The translations under genes were made by a program, and so were the position numbers. Below are positions 11,470 through 23,065 of a stretch of DNA of 64,000 nucleotides, one piece after another. Under the pieces are notes generated by a model. It worked only from the letters and a program-made list of their open reading frames with translations, searched no databases and was not told the DNA's origin. The stretch's first letter is position 1. Each line of letters starts with the position of its first letter. The stretch spans positions 1 to 64,000 of the forward strand of contig JAALGH010000023.1 of assembly GCA_011800155.1 (NCBI GenBank). Reading direction: 5' to 3'. The stretch is from Flammulina velutipes (lineage: Eukaryota; Basidiomycota; Agaricomycetes; Agaricales; Physalacriaceae).

Positions 11470-13488
11470 AGGACCTCTACGTCTCGCGAAGTAAGCGTTC
11501 ACTGTTCAAATGTGCATTACCGACTACTATACACAAACTATGCATCTCAACCCTTGTTCAAGTATGTAGCCCAGCGAATGATGTAACCTTTCAACTATGC
11601 GATCATTAGCAATGAATTCCGCAAAGCCAAAATATCTTACCTGGAGCCGTAACACCATGCTCAAAGTCCTCCGAGACGTTGCTCTTCGACCAAATCTTGT
11701 TGACGCCGTCATCCGGATCGATGAACGCCGCGTCTTGGATAGCCGACCACCAAAGGAAGGTGTTATGCCCAACGAAAGGTGCGACCTCGCCGTTGGCGCA
11801 GCCCATGGAGATACATCTGTTAATGCACCTGGTGAAATGCGCGATACCATCCTTGATGTAGTGGTGCGCGACTTGCATAATGTCTATCAAAGCAATTAGT
11901 GCGAGTGTAAATGGAAGACAAAAGTAGGGTTATGTTGGATAATAGCAACGTTGGGACATTCAGTTAGTTCGCGAGCAGCATCGCGGAAAGAATCCTACGA
12001 AACCCAATTAGACCTAAGGATATCGATGGACTAAAAGAAACATACCTCTGGAACCATGTTGTCCGAGGCGACGATGAGGATGACATCTCCCATGCGAAGA
12101 CTACCTGCATTGCAAGCCCAAGGCCTCCAACGCTGGCTGACCGCTCTCCTAGTAGATTTCCTCGATGGCCATCTCAAAAGCCTTATCCTCCAACCCTTCC
12201 TCATGTTCACCCTTCTCGCTCTCCTCCAATTCCTTCAACTTGCGCTCCATCTCTGCAGCAACAACGCCAAGCCATAATCCACGTTCGATACCTTCTTGAA
12301 AGGACATGCGCGTTTGTATCCATCAGGATCGCCCGAATGCGGGGGACGCGCCACCCAGCCGATGCTGTGATTCACGTAGAAGGATATTTGTTTCTCCTTC
12401 TCGTCTTCGGGTAGAAGTTGGAGACCGACATCGTGGACGAAGATGGTGGAGGTACCACCTTGGCGAGCGTAGGTCCGCATGGCCTTTTGGATGGGGCACT
12501 AAGGGAGATATCAGGATCGCGTAGGTAAAGGAGTTAGACAAAAAGACATACATGGTTTCTTCGAGGCCTTCCTTGTAAACGTTCTACAGTCACATAGGGA
12601 AGACGGCCATCCAGTTCGGGATTAGCTTCGGGTGTGACGGCCGAGTAGTATTTGGAGTTTTCGTGGTATTGGGCGACGGGTCAGAGACTAAAGAGACTGA
12701 GAGGAGATCTATACGAGCTGACGCACACAAAGGACACATTTGTGATGACTGCAGGCAGAAAAACTATTGGAGTGATTAGAGTGAGTAAAACACCGAGACA
12801 GTAAATCGATACTTACCATGGAGACGCAAAGGAAGAACGGAACCGTGACGAGAACGATGAAGCGCTTGTAATCGTTGCCCATACGGTACTCCGAGATCAA
12901 TGTTGAGATTCCAGATGGGATGAAGACTGAGGGTGATAGTGAGTTGGTAGTCAAACTATAACAATAAACGACCTTACAGATGGAGAGCGCTGCACCCAGG
13001 CTGGCGTCCGAGGCGGTAGTGGAAGCAGTGACAGATGGGGGACCTGATGACACGGAGACAGAGGCAGCCTGACGAGAACGCCAAACAGCTTGTCCTCAAT
13101 ATCGCGACCAGGCAACAAGGACACGTTCATCACACTGTAAATGATGGTGGTGAGCATGGAGAAATGATATAAGATGTGGAAACGTACACCGCATTGCTCG
13201 TTGTCTGCACGAACGAGGTGAGCCACCCAAAGCTGCAAAATACGACAAATGTTCGACCCGAGAAACCAACGATGCACCGTCGGCCTGCTGCTCGGGTCTC
13301 TCCTACGTTCATATCCAGATCCGTTCATTGACGAGCAGGCTCATCCGCAAGTAGACGCAGCATCCAGTGCGCCGTTGCGTAGTGCATCCGTCGATTCATG
13401 GATTGTTTGCAGAATCTGCACGAGACCGCTGGGGTCGGCCATCCACGATGCCATACTTCGACGAGAAAACGCGCTCGGAAGAGAATGA
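11470..13488 (-). pseudogene. glycosyltransferase family 2 membrane protein, decayed
   Basis: Read on the minus strand, the N-terminal half gives membrane helices (ILYHFSMLTTIIYSVMNVSL near 13160, FIVLVTVPFFLCVSMVSI near 12830). Then come YYSAVTPEANPELDGRLP (about 12650), ARQGGTSTIFVHD, GIGWVARPPHS-type text at 12380, and the catalytic core CINRCISMGCANGEVAPFVG, FIDPDDGVNKIWSKSNVSED (11700-11830). An intron at 11595-11640 joins MVLRLQ to LKGYIIRWATY. This is the order seen in fungal GT2 proteins with N-terminal membrane spans, which act as polysaccharide synthases. Lesions: a frame change at YKEGLEET (12580), an in-frame stop after EEIY (about 12150), a frame change in SNVSEDF/MVLRLQ (about 11670), and a stop shortly after ATYLNKG. 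The C-terminal third is missing. It converges tail-to-tail with the G-alpha gene. Confidence 0.75.
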
Positions 13489-13800
13489 GGATGGAAGCAA
13501 TCGTTGAACGTTGAAGGATAAGGCCTGCCTTGTTTGTATCTATTTGAGGACGATCAGCTTCATGTCATTGCCCAATCATTGCCTTTTCGCCTTGTCACTT
13601 CCCTAACCTTTTCTCCCTCCCCTGCCGATTGGTAAGGCCTGCACCATTTTATTCTACCAATGTCTGATTATTAACCGGCCAGGAAAACCCGTCCAACCAC
13701 ATCGAGGGCCCGATTAAGACAGAGGAAAGCAATCCCTCGAGACAATTTGCCTCCTCATTGCGTACAAAATCAAGTACCGCAAACGAAACGAGTACTATGA
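13489..13800. other. short region with no gene seen
   Basis: Pyrimidine-rich sequence with no recognisable coding content lies between the glycosyltransferase remnant and the intron-rich stretch that follows. Confidence 0.35.
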
Positions 13801-13907
13801 GTATAAGGTATGTCGCTACGTACCCGCTTTTCTTTCCTCTTGTTAATACCTATTTCAGATTCCGACACCATATCCTCACAGCCGTATCCATTCGTTCCGC
13901 CCACCGT

Positions 13908-13963
13908 TGCCCAACACCGTCCTATACGGACGGCTAGTAGTCGCTCTTAGCGACTTGGCCAAA
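13908..13963 (+). repeat. double-hairpin element, copy A
   Basis: Stem 1 is CCGTCC/GGACGG around TATAC (13917-13933). Stem 2 is GTCGCT/AGCGAC around CTT (13940-13954). The flanks are TTGCCCAA and TTGGCCAA. Three other copies are at 14705, 15016 (reverse) and 36607 (reverse). Confidence 0.55.
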
Positions 13964-14704
13964 CAGTGCGTCTCTTTTTAAATTCGATTTTGACTGCTTC
14001 TTACCCGAGCCTCAGCCATACAAGCGCTCAAGGATACACTATCGATTAGGCCGTTCACTTGGATCAAGGAATAGACGCTCGCCTAGCGCCTATACTCCGA
14101 TTCATAGCAAATCGGTGCGTACCCTATGTTCTCCTTCGAATTCACTCCATCTAACCGTATCGATTCACTGTTCAACTAATGGGTCGTCGGCATAGACCAT
14201 GGGGTGGTAGGTAAGGCTCGGTTCTGACTAGGTCTGACAGTCCCGTTGCTGACTATTTGCCTCTTACTCGAAATCACGAGCCCCTAACCAAACGACAATG
14301 TCCGCGTACCCAACGCGTTGACGAATGACTTGACGATTGACACCATTGATTCTTGGACACCTCGCTAACGACGATTACTATGGCTATTCGGCAACAGTAT
14401 CTCGAGTCTCTGTGCTCTGGTCTTGTCGCCTCGTCCCGATCTTACTTTTAGCGCTGGTTACTGGACTCGTCGGTTGTAATTCGTCGCAACGCACGCGAGG
14501 TGGTGCTATATCCTATGCAAACGAATACGCAAGTCTTTAATAGCCTTTATATTGGCAGTTACTAACATCGACTCTAGTTCTGTACCATTTCGCTGCCCGT
14601 GGATAGTATGGGAACGTTACCCCTCCTAACCCGCACCCTTCTTAGCGACCCATACCATCCTCAACGTCAACAAACGTCTCGACCCCACATACAGATTTCG
14701 CAAC

Positions 14705-14756
14705 TTGGCCAACGCCGTCCTGTTCGGACGGCTAGTTGGTATACCGACTTGGCCAA
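14705..14756 (+). repeat. double-hairpin element, copy B
   Basis: Stem 1 is CCGTCC/GGACGG around TGTTC (14715-14731). Stem 2 is GTTGGTATACCGAC (14735-14748), a near-perfect palindrome. Both flanks are TTGGCCAA. Confidence 0.6.
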
Positions 14757-15015
14757 GGTTGCTACTACTACTACTTACTGTATGTTTGCTTTCCACAGTA
14801 ATCCGCCGACATACTAACTATCTACCAGCGCCTAGGACGACGAAGCATAGAACGACACCACTACGGGAGGTACGTCGTCTTTTTTTACTTACCCTTTCGT
14901 TCGACGTTCGCTAACCAGATGTTGTATCTAGCCCTAATCGTCGACTCCGAATGTATGGTACTATCACCCGACTTTGCTTGGATAACAAAGTTAATATGCA
15001 TAGTCCACACAGCAC

Positions 15016-15064
15016 TGGCCACGTTGGTATACCAACGAGCCATCCGCAAGGATGGTGTTGGCCA
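15016..15064 (-). repeat. double-hairpin element, copy C
   Basis: Lies in reverse orientation relative to copies A and B. Stem 2 is the perfect palindrome GTTGGTATACCAAC (15023-15036). Stem 1 is CCATCC/GGATGG around GCAA (15040-15055). TGGCC is found on both flanks. Compared with A and B, the G-C pair in stem 1 is replaced by an A-T pair on both sides. Confidence 0.6.
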
Positions 15065-16810
15065 TGCTGTTGACGCGTGGTGGGAAAGGATGTCGTCGTC
15101 ACTGGAGTACACTTGGCGTTTGGTATAGAATCTCGGTCGTTTGAACGAGCAAGGTACTTACATTTCTGTCACGGAAACCAAACATTAGTCTAACGATGAT
15201 TTCATTTGCTGGGCGACGGAGCGGGTAACCACAGGTGTAAACTCTACTATATCTTTGGCGCCCATGATGTAAATAGCACCGTGACTACGATACGCTTAGC
15301 ATACTAACATCGCGCGGATGGATCGTTCTTGAACGTTGGTATTGTCTTGATTGCTAATATACTAAAATTATGGACTTTAAACCTGACGTTCTCTGACTGG
15401 TCTTTGATGTATGTTTAACTCTCGTCTCACAGAACGTACAAACTCGTATCTGGTCGAAGGCTAGTCCTACGGGTATGTTGGGAATTCAAGTTACGTCTCT
15501 GATCCTTTCCACCTTAGGTTCTCGCGTTGGATATCATTAGGTTCGTCTAATGCTTATTTCTGTACTATATCAACACTGACCTTCTTCCTTTAGGACCGTC
15601 TTATTATGCGGCGCGCCCGGGACTCGGACTCAAGTTACTCGGTACGCGTCGAGGCTCACGGTCAACAATGGTAAGTCATGTCTATTGATCTATATTTATG
15701 TACGTTAACGTTTACCTTACTCCTCTAGTATCCTTTCGTCTCACGCCGTCGTGCGCCACACGGAGCCACATTTTGCAAGATTTTCGAAACATGTTCGACG
15801 TGATAGTGCTTGGCGCTCGTCAATACGAAGGGTTATATCGTACCTTGGCGCATGTCATCGTCGCTTGGTACGTTGATGTTCGTCTCTCATGTGCCTTCGG
15901 GCCTTTGGATTTGGTTTGGTTCATTCCACCATGAGCTAATGTTCCGACGCCCGTAGGACATCTGCGTCAGCGTCGTATGTTGTCTATACTCATTTAGATT
16001 TGTTCCTTGCTGATCCCAGACGCGTAGCAACGACTTTGAATTCCCGCCATTTGCCCTCCTTCGGCACCGATTTTCCCAACTCTTGCGTATCGCGTCTCAT
16101 CTTCTCGAGACAATAGCGGTACGTTTATCATATAAATATGAATGCATTGGTACGCTAACACATCTTCAGTAGGACATTATTCGGCGCGATATCCGGGAGC
16201 TCGAATGTGGCGTCCAAGGTGCAATATCTTCGACGCGTGCGTATGGTTATCGTTTGACTCTGTCAATACGTTCATCTAACTGATGAATAGCAGTCTGAGC
16301 GAGCACTTGCCTGGCCCATATGCAGCTACACGACCTTTCGAAAGGTAAGTCTATTATTTCCTTGGTTTGGAATGAAGCTTGAAGAACTTACCTTCAAAGG
16401 CTAGGGGACCTCTGTGGAGTTGTTTCCCAATGGTTCAGAATACATAGAATGGACTAGTAGCGTCCCGAAAGCCGCTGGAGCGAGTTTAGATTTGGGTAGT
16501 TTTGACCAGTTTCGGCGCTCATTTTCGTAAGTCGCGCGCTTCGAGACTTGGTCTCGTCAGGCGATCACGGTACGTTTTTGACACGACTATGATTGTATTT
16601 GTACGCTAACGCGGTCCCGACAGTGTACTATCGACTGCGATATCCGGGGGTTCGAATGTGGCGTCCTCCCGGGGCTGTCATCGACGGGTACGAGTCTCTG
16701 CTACTTTTCCTCGTCAGAACCTTCATCTAGCTATCAACCAAGACTTGGAATACGCACCGAATGGCTCATACACAACTGCACGACGTCTGAAATGGTAAGT
16801 ACACGTTCTT

Positions 16811-17711
16811 CCAGTAATATCTGTGATTTTGTAGTAACAAAGGGTGGGTGGACCACAATGTTACAACACATTTGTTGACACACGTTGCAATAAATCTTCG
16901 TAAGTACTTCATTCCCAGAGCCTGAGTACTGCAATCATAACCACCCCTCGGATATATGGGTGCATGCTCTCTCATTGCGTTGACATCGCCTTGTAGATGT
17001 CACTACAGCATGTTGCAATGCCATTCCGTTGGAAAAGACGGACAAGCTTGAAAAGCCAATATATTAAGTGTACAAGGTAGCGTGCAAGTGGCGTGTTAGA
17101 CGGTGACGATCCTGTACCGGCCGCCCCATATATAATGTGTGATGCCGACAAAGAAGGCTAATTTGCTCGGAAACTTGATACTCGACAATGCAAACAAAGC
17201 AACTCATGGTTCACTCTGACCATGCGATATTGCCTACCTTTGCTTCTTACCACCACCATCGTGCCACTGAATCCTATGAGTGGCCTTTCTTCATACAGCC
17301 TCAACAAATGTTTCGCGCCCGCCGTACCGGCATCCACCCTGAGGGTCACTTCAACCACGCATCCGGAAGCGCCACTGATCGCGGGTGGAATGCGCCACTC
17401 CATGTGTTGCAATTCACTGTTGTAATAGACTACTAATTGTGATGGTGTTACAAGTGCATTGCAATAGTTTCTGTTAACATTAGGTCAGTTGGAACACACC
17501 AATAGTAAGTGAAGCAGCAGTGTTGTTATCAATACAGCGTAATAACGACTATTGAAATACTATCCAAACCATTAATAGTGCGCGCTAGCTAGGAAAAGTT
17601 TAGCAAAGGCAAGAATTCAGAATCTATATGTGGTAACTAGCGTAGTAACGGGTCCATTGCAACGTTTGGGTCTACCCACCCTTTGTTGCCACAAAATCCC
17701 AGCCAAGTCAG
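16811..17711 (+). mobile_element. 901 bp non-autonomous DNA element, copy 1
   Basis: The two copies (this one and 23066-23966) have the same length and appear identical along their whole run, while the flanks differ completely. The ends are inverted repeats: the left end carries GATTTTGTAGTAACAAAGGG and the right end, reversed, GATTTTGTGGCAACAAAGGG, each followed by TGGGT. Short GTTGCAAT-like motifs recur inside (about 16885, 17010, 17405, 17460, 17660) and may be binding sites. The longest internal frame is 84 codons (minus) with no transposase motif, so it must depend on an enzyme encoded elsewhere. It sits in an intron-like segment of the array on its left. No clear target duplication is seen around this copy. 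Confidence 0.75.
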
Positions 17712-19776
17712 GAGTATTGACTTCTGTGAAAGCTAAACACATTGTAATAGTAACCTTGGTTCTGAGTTGACGTTCTGTGGGCGCGATGTCAGGAACGTGA
17801 TTTGATCGTGAGCGCGTCGGGCGGCAGGCATTTGACCTTCTTGTCCCCTACCACTAACGGTCGAACCTGCGACGACATGTGTGCATGTTCAGAGCATCCT
17901 CTTTATTTGGCTGAGCGACGTGTAGGCGCCACGTCTGATACGCCCTTCGCGAAGCAAACGGTGAACGACGACTCTTTGCCGAGTATAAGGAGACCATGAA
18001 ATGGTGAAAGAGCTCGCTCGCTAGGTGCGTTTGGTTATAACCGCAGTCTCCGTTTCTAAACACGCTCGTAGCTTTGAACGTTTATAGCCCGTACCTCCTT
18101 CCTCTCGTCGGCATGCGCTTTGGCCGAAAGGATACACTACCCAATGGTCATGTCCCAACGTCTCCCTGGCCCACTGAGGATGGTGCTCGCTGCGTCGTTT
18201 GGCGTTTTGGACGTGGCGCGTTGGCGGTGATTCTGATGCCAGGCTAGAAGCGGGGCTTTGGACGGCTATGTTGTAAAATGCATGCAGACACGCACGGACG
18301 CTTCACATTCGTTTTCGCACTGCTGTTGGTCTTGGACCTTGACGCGAATCGCCGCCTATGCCTCGTACGTTGACTCCCTCCCTAAATCTTCGTGTACGAA
18401 CGATGATGAACGTAGAAAGTTTAGAACCAACATTCATTCATATCCTTACGATTTGGGTACCCTCTTCTTCGTGCTGTGCCGCATATAATGCCCGAGACCC
18501 TCATTTTTTTCCGACGCCGAACCATGGACGCTGCCTAACAGCATCGTCGTTCCGGGAATTGAGAGGACATGTTCGCGAACGTCGAGTTTGCGTTGCGTCA
18601 GGAATGGGATGAAGCCCAGAGCTCCCTGGTATGGCGTATGATGACCTTCGAGGTGTACCTCCGACGGATGTCCATGAAGGGAGCGGGCATCACCTGGTAT
18701 GTTGACTTTCCTCCGTAATTTTGCATACACTAACGAACATGTAGATATCGGAATTGAGGTTACATACCTACGTTTCCTTCTCCTGCGATGATCTGGGGAA
18801 CCTCTCCTATGCATGAGACTGTCGTCTCCGCCGACGCCAAACCTTCGACATTCGCGCATCGGTCTGGGAGATCAGCATGGATGGAGAATAGGAGAACACA
18901 GCTTAGGGTGGAGGATGCCCGTCTTCCACTTCGTCATACTCGTGTAATGATGTCCCTTCCTACTCGCGGAATTCAATTCTTTTTTCTGTGTCTTTTCTCC
19001 GAAGTGAGGCTCGTTGCTTGAATTCTACGATTTGTTCTTCACCTTGCGCTCGCGCATCCGGCTTCGACGGCTCGTGGGCGAACATCTACACATCGCTACT
19101 GCATTGTGAGGTCTTTCTGGAATTTCAAGATCTCGACGATTCCTTTACTGTCGTGCAGGGTAAGTGTATGTTTCAGCGGGTAGTGGCGAACACCCGAGTA
19201 ACAGAGCCGGACGCCCGTGTACTTATCAAGCGGGAGTAGAAGAAGTCGTACAGTTTTGTCATCAGTGGTCAGGGAGATGAGTTACGAAAGGCGAGACGCG
19301 GTAGCAAGTCACAATCGGACATAGTAGAACCCAAAGAATAGCCGCTGGACGAATAATATTACAAATGCCTGCAGATGTCTAGAGTGTAAAGTACCCGATT
19401 ATACAGAGAGAAAGTGATTGTAGCCCAAATGAAACCAAGATGAAACGAAAGACGTAGGAGATATAAGGAAGAGGGAAACATGCATGGTAGTCTATATGAT
19501 GATGCTGGATGCCAGGTGATGACGAAAGCGACGAAAGCTAAGTACGAATACAGCGCGAAGCTGGGGACTAGTGGACAGAGCCCTAGTCTACAAAGTCCCG
19601 AAACGAAAACAAAACGAACAGGAAGTGGAAAGGGGGTAGAACACGACGGTTCATTTTGATTTTTGCTGCAATAATGCACACATCAGACAATAGTTCGACT
19701 CACCAAACCCATGGGGGTCCACGGCGGCGGGGAGCTGTAAAGACGTACCGGTTTGCGCATCATTAGGTGACAAGAA
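17712..19776. other. 2 kb with no recognised gene
   Basis: The right-hand continuation of the interrupted intron-rich stretch still shows a few intron-like signals (for example near 18365-18415 and 18692-18745). The open frame at 18446-18859 (minus, 137 codons) and that at 18988-19239 (plus, 84 codons) have no recognisable motif. Confidence 0.35.
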
Positions 19777-20135
19777 TCACAGCATTGCGACGAAGGTGTT
19801 GTCTATAACGAAATAAATGACAAGGTCAGCGGCATTGAGATGTGGTGGAGGCAGTATACGCACTGGACGTGTAGGATAAGGAGACGGTTGGGGAGAACCC
19901 TTGGCGGCGGTTCGCGACAGAGCCTTTTGAAGCTGTAAGGTATGTTTAGAGAACGCCTCGTACGATAATGGAGAAAGTGCACCTTTGCCTCGCTCGCGAG
20001 TTTGCCATACATGTTCGGGTGCAGCGACACATTTTGAAGGTTCGTTGCTTGAGGCAGCGCGTGCAACGAAGAGGAAAGACTGGGAAAGGCGAGTAGGTTG
20101 GAGGGAATGCCTTTGGGCGCGTCGCGAGAAGACAT
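19777..20135 (-). CDS. small hypothetical protein, two exons
   Basis: Starting at the first ATG after a TATA box (start 20135, context CGCCATGT), exon 1 runs to 19983, a 50 bp intron fills 19933-19982 (GTGCAC...CTTACAG), and exon 2 runs to a TGA at 19777-19779. Both exons are whole numbers of codons, giving about 102 residues. The protein is basic and proline/serine-rich in the middle (SPQPSPYPTRP) and ends in a short hydrophobic stretch, VIYFVIDNTFVAML. The frame is also open upstream of the chosen ATG and would encode a hydrophobic lead, but no earlier in-frame ATG was seen. I do not recognise a family. The fit of promoter, start and splice sites is the only support. Confidence 0.4.
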
Positions 20136-20255
20136 GGCGAAAGTAAGGACGAAAGTAAAGCAGATAGCGAGTTGTAGGAACGTTGGGGGAACGTTGGCTA
20201 GCTGGAGTAAGTGCACTTTAAGACGGCGGTGAGGAAAGAAAATGAGGGACGCTGG

Positions 20256-20263
20256 CTTTTATA
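20256..20263 (-). promoter_or_regulatory. TATA box for the 19.8-20.1 kb gene
   Basis: TATAAAAG on the minus strand lies about 120 bp upstream of the chosen ATG. It is the clearest TATA box seen in the window and supports transcription leftwards. Confidence 0.4.
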
Positions 20264-20509
20264 GATCACCGCGCATGGTCGAGGCCCGATATGGTGGCTG
20301 ATCGACCCAGATCTCATCGGGGGTGTTTTAAATAATATTTATTTTAGGTTATTTTGCACACCGATTTCAATCTCGCCCGGACAGGCATTAGGATCTCTTT
20401 GTTGGATATTATGCGCTACTCTTTGTTTATTTCGTGGCGTTGACGCACAGTATTGTCTGTCTCTCATTTCGGTACGAACAATGCGCGTCGGAATAAAACA
20501 TTGCATTCA

Positions 20510-20639
20510 TTAGGGAGTATTAGCTGGCATCTGAAAGTGGTTTCAGCGATCAAGAACAGTCGAACGGTTCACACTCATTGGACGAGAAGGGGTTTTTTGT
20601 TGGCCAGAAGTACTTTCAGAACTCAGCTAATACTCCCTA
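20510..20639. mobile_element. 130 bp MITE
   Basis: The left end TAGGGAGTATTAGCTG and right end CAGCTAATACTCCCTA are perfect 16 bp inverted repeats. The complementarity continues inwards with TCTGAAAGT on both arms, so each inverted repeat is about 34 bp with a few mismatches. TA at each edge could be the target duplication of a Tc1/mariner-type insertion. No coding capacity. Confidence 0.65.
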
Positions 20640-22084
20640 TTGCCTCAATATCGTGTCTTCGGTACTCAATTTCGCTTTCCATCTTTTCGTCGTAACATCC
20701 TCTTGACATTCACGATCTCGCTTTATATTATTAGACATCATAATGTTGCTGTCCTTCATCCTTGAGAATCTCTCGTAATTCAGGACATTTGTCAGACTTT
20801 CACAGGAATTCATTCAAAATCTGGTCTCCTCATGCCTGCTCAAATAATACTTTCGACTGTCGAATCAAGTGTGCAGTGCAACCTTCGCACCCTCTCTCTA
20901 ACGTTAATTCAATTCGGAAACACCGCTCTGCCAGATACACTAAACTTGTTACAAGTTACATCAGCAATACCCCCGGCGTAGCGCGGGGTCAATTATTCGT
21001 GTTCGGGCCATCTCTCTTTGTGTATGATACTAGTTGTATGCATGCCCAGGTATTGCGCTGCCTATCATTACAATCCCTTTCTCCATCTTACTACAAGAAT
21101 GCTGGAATTTTTGACCTCCCATCCGGCCCGCTCAGCTTCCATTGAATCATTCATGAATTGCTGCAACGACGTCCAAGAATGGTTCATCATATATGCTCAC
21201 GCAAAGGCCTTGCGTTCCAACACGAGCTGTGACAAGGAGCTACTATCCTGCAAGCACAACCTGATCCTACTAACTATGGACATGCAACAGACTGACGATT
21301 ATCTGACGTACGACCCCCATATTAGTATTACTCTTCCTCCTACATCTCATCAACCTCTCTGTCCGCGCGCATGCATGTATCCCTAATAGCCGCTCGACCC
21401 ATGAATCCAATTTGCGCTATCATCCTGCAAGAAGCGGTCCTGTAGCTTCCCCACTTTACCCCCGAGTCCGTGATCCGCGATCCTCATCTGAGCTCTCATT
21501 CCCATCCCCCATGCCGCTGATACTGCTCCAAGTCCACCAACCAACGTTGATAGATGGAACGCCAATAGTCATTCAGCGGTCTCTTGACTCTCCAGCACCA
21601 ACACCAACACCAAGTTCTGACTGCTTTGAATAATGAATGACATACCATAGACTGAATATCGTTACGACACGATAGCGATACTGAGAATTGAATAGTTACA
21701 TACCTCCTCGGGAATCACCCTCGTCCTCATGCCTTTGATCGCCTTCGAGATATCATGGAAGGGTCAGAAGAGCAGACCGCTACTCCCGGGACAACAGCAG
21801 GTTGATATCCTCAACCAAGCACGAGGTATCGGCGGCGACGACACGCGCAATACATTGAAATGTCTAATCTGCACTGATAGTGCTAGGCTTATCCCGATTC
21901 GTTGCTTTACGGTTTAGATTGACGGGCAGGGGTCGGATCGACCCATGATACTCGTACATTGTCAAGCGAGCTTCATTATGCTAACGGAATTCTTGAGTGA
22001 ACCGCCTTCTTATCAGACACGACAAGGTAATACGACGAACAATTATGAATACTCCCATCCTCCTCCTCCTCGAGACAGTATCGC
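20640..22084. other. region with no recognised gene
   Basis: Open frames up to 127 codons (20762-21145, plus) occur but carry no motif. The part 21640-22084 lies just downstream of the glycyl-tRNA synthetase remnant and includes a GTATGT donor-like site near 21702 on the minus strand. Confidence 0.35.
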
Positions 22085-22765
22085 CTACTCAATAGCCTGT
22101 TTCCCATCGTAGGCAGGCAACCTCTCGCACGCTTGAGTCCAATCAATCGTGTTCTCACACAAATACGTGACCGGACGTCGTAATGACTTCGTCAACAGAC
22201 CCAATACATTGATCCATAGTATCTCGCTCTCTGCCGACGGGGATCATCAGCAAACGGAACGGAAAGATGCATCCATGACTCACCGCAAACTTCAAAGTTG
22301 CGGTCTTATTTTGTATAGCTATTCACCGATGAGAACAAAAAATAAGTTGCAACCCCCGCAAAGAGAGAGGAGTAGAACACACACATGCAAAGTCAACAGT
22401 GATACCGTAGGGAGTTCCGAGCTCGTCGTTCCGTGCATAGCGCCTGCCAATAGAGACGCTCGAATCATCGACTCTCGAGAACACACCAGCTCGACGCAAT
22501 TTGGCGGCTGTTAGGAAGTTAGATCAACTAGCCCATGTGTCCCGCGTAGATAACGCACATATCTCTGAAACCAAGGGGCCGAACTCATCCTTGGCTGACA
22601 AAGGGCAGATGCTACCAGTGGAGGCAGAGATAATACCTGTCATATCGGTAGGTCAATGAATTCATCTCGGACCTTGATTTAGAACGACTTACACCACGCT
22701 CGATGTCTTGCTCCCTGCTCCAGAAGTTGTGCTCCAACATACCACATCTGTTGGCGAAAGATGAG
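22085..22765 (-). pseudogene. glycyl-tRNA synthetase C-terminal fragment
   Basis: The minus strand reads SMLEHNFWSREQDIERG (about 22730), a GTAAGT intron, VLSLPPLVA, PLSAKDEFGPLVSEICA, an intron of about 50 bp, [20 protein letters not shown] and [20 protein letters not shown] (about 22440). Another intron follows, then RERDTMDQCIGSVDEVI and CERLPAYDGKQAIE with stop at 22085. This is the class II motif 3 region and anticodon-binding domain of eukaryotic glycyl-tRNA synthetase, which charges tRNA-Gly. Upstream of SMLEH the match fades, and 300 bp further on the 901 bp element is inserted. Frame changes lie in PLVA/SAKDEF and between DEVI and the final exon. It is therefore a truncated, dead copy that kept its introns and natural C-terminus. 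Confidence 0.8.
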
Positions 22766-23065
22766 ACTAACCGGTTGGCTACGATCTATCCATTGCATTC
22801 AATGGCAAACGGCAAGATGTGGGAAGAAACCGGTACATGATTGACATTGTCATGAGGCAAGAGCTGACTGTGAGATGGACCTATGCTGGGATATGGACGT
22901 GTATCGGTGGCTGGCCAACAGCAAAGGTCGATCAACATCTACAGATTCGTTAGGCAGTGTAGATTGACGAAGATAGTGGACGCACTGTTGGCTAGCGTTG
23001 ACGAATTGGCCGATATCCAGGAGAGAATCATAACGAGGTCGTACACGAAGTTCCAACGATGATGG

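Larger units (their letters stand above)
13801..16810 (+). other. array of closely spaced intron-like segments
   Basis: On the plus strand there are at least fifteen segments with GTRNGT-type donors and CTAAC/CTGAC-like plus YAG ends, each about 45-60 bp. Examples begin at 13808, 13965, 14760, 14870, 15670, 15977, 16119, 16242 and 16570. They are separated by exon-like pieces of only 40-110 bp. No joined reading frame gives a recognisable protein, and many exon pieces contain stops in all frames tried. Blocks around 16119-16245 and 16570-16690 are diverged repeats of one another (donor, GTACGCTAAC, acceptor, then GCGATATCCGGG and TCGAATGTGGCGTCC). The best reading is a decayed multi-exon gene. 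The 901 bp element at 16811 interrupts it inside one intron-like segment (donor at 16795). Confidence 0.4.

Noticed and set aside
14705..14914. Frame reading LANAVLFGRLVGIP as a conserved exon shared by the double-hairpin copies
   Set aside because: The four copies read different frames and lengths, while the base-pairing is what stays constant, so a DNA-level element explains them better. A coding origin is not fully excluded.
16645..16665. GGTTCGAATG as a tRNA B box
   Set aside because: No T-stem, anticodon arm or acceptor stem can be formed around it; it belongs to a repeated module of the intron-rich array.
17158..17412. 84-codon frame inside the 901 bp element as a transposase
   Set aside because: Too short, no catalytic motif, and open frames of similar size exist on the other strand over the same bases.
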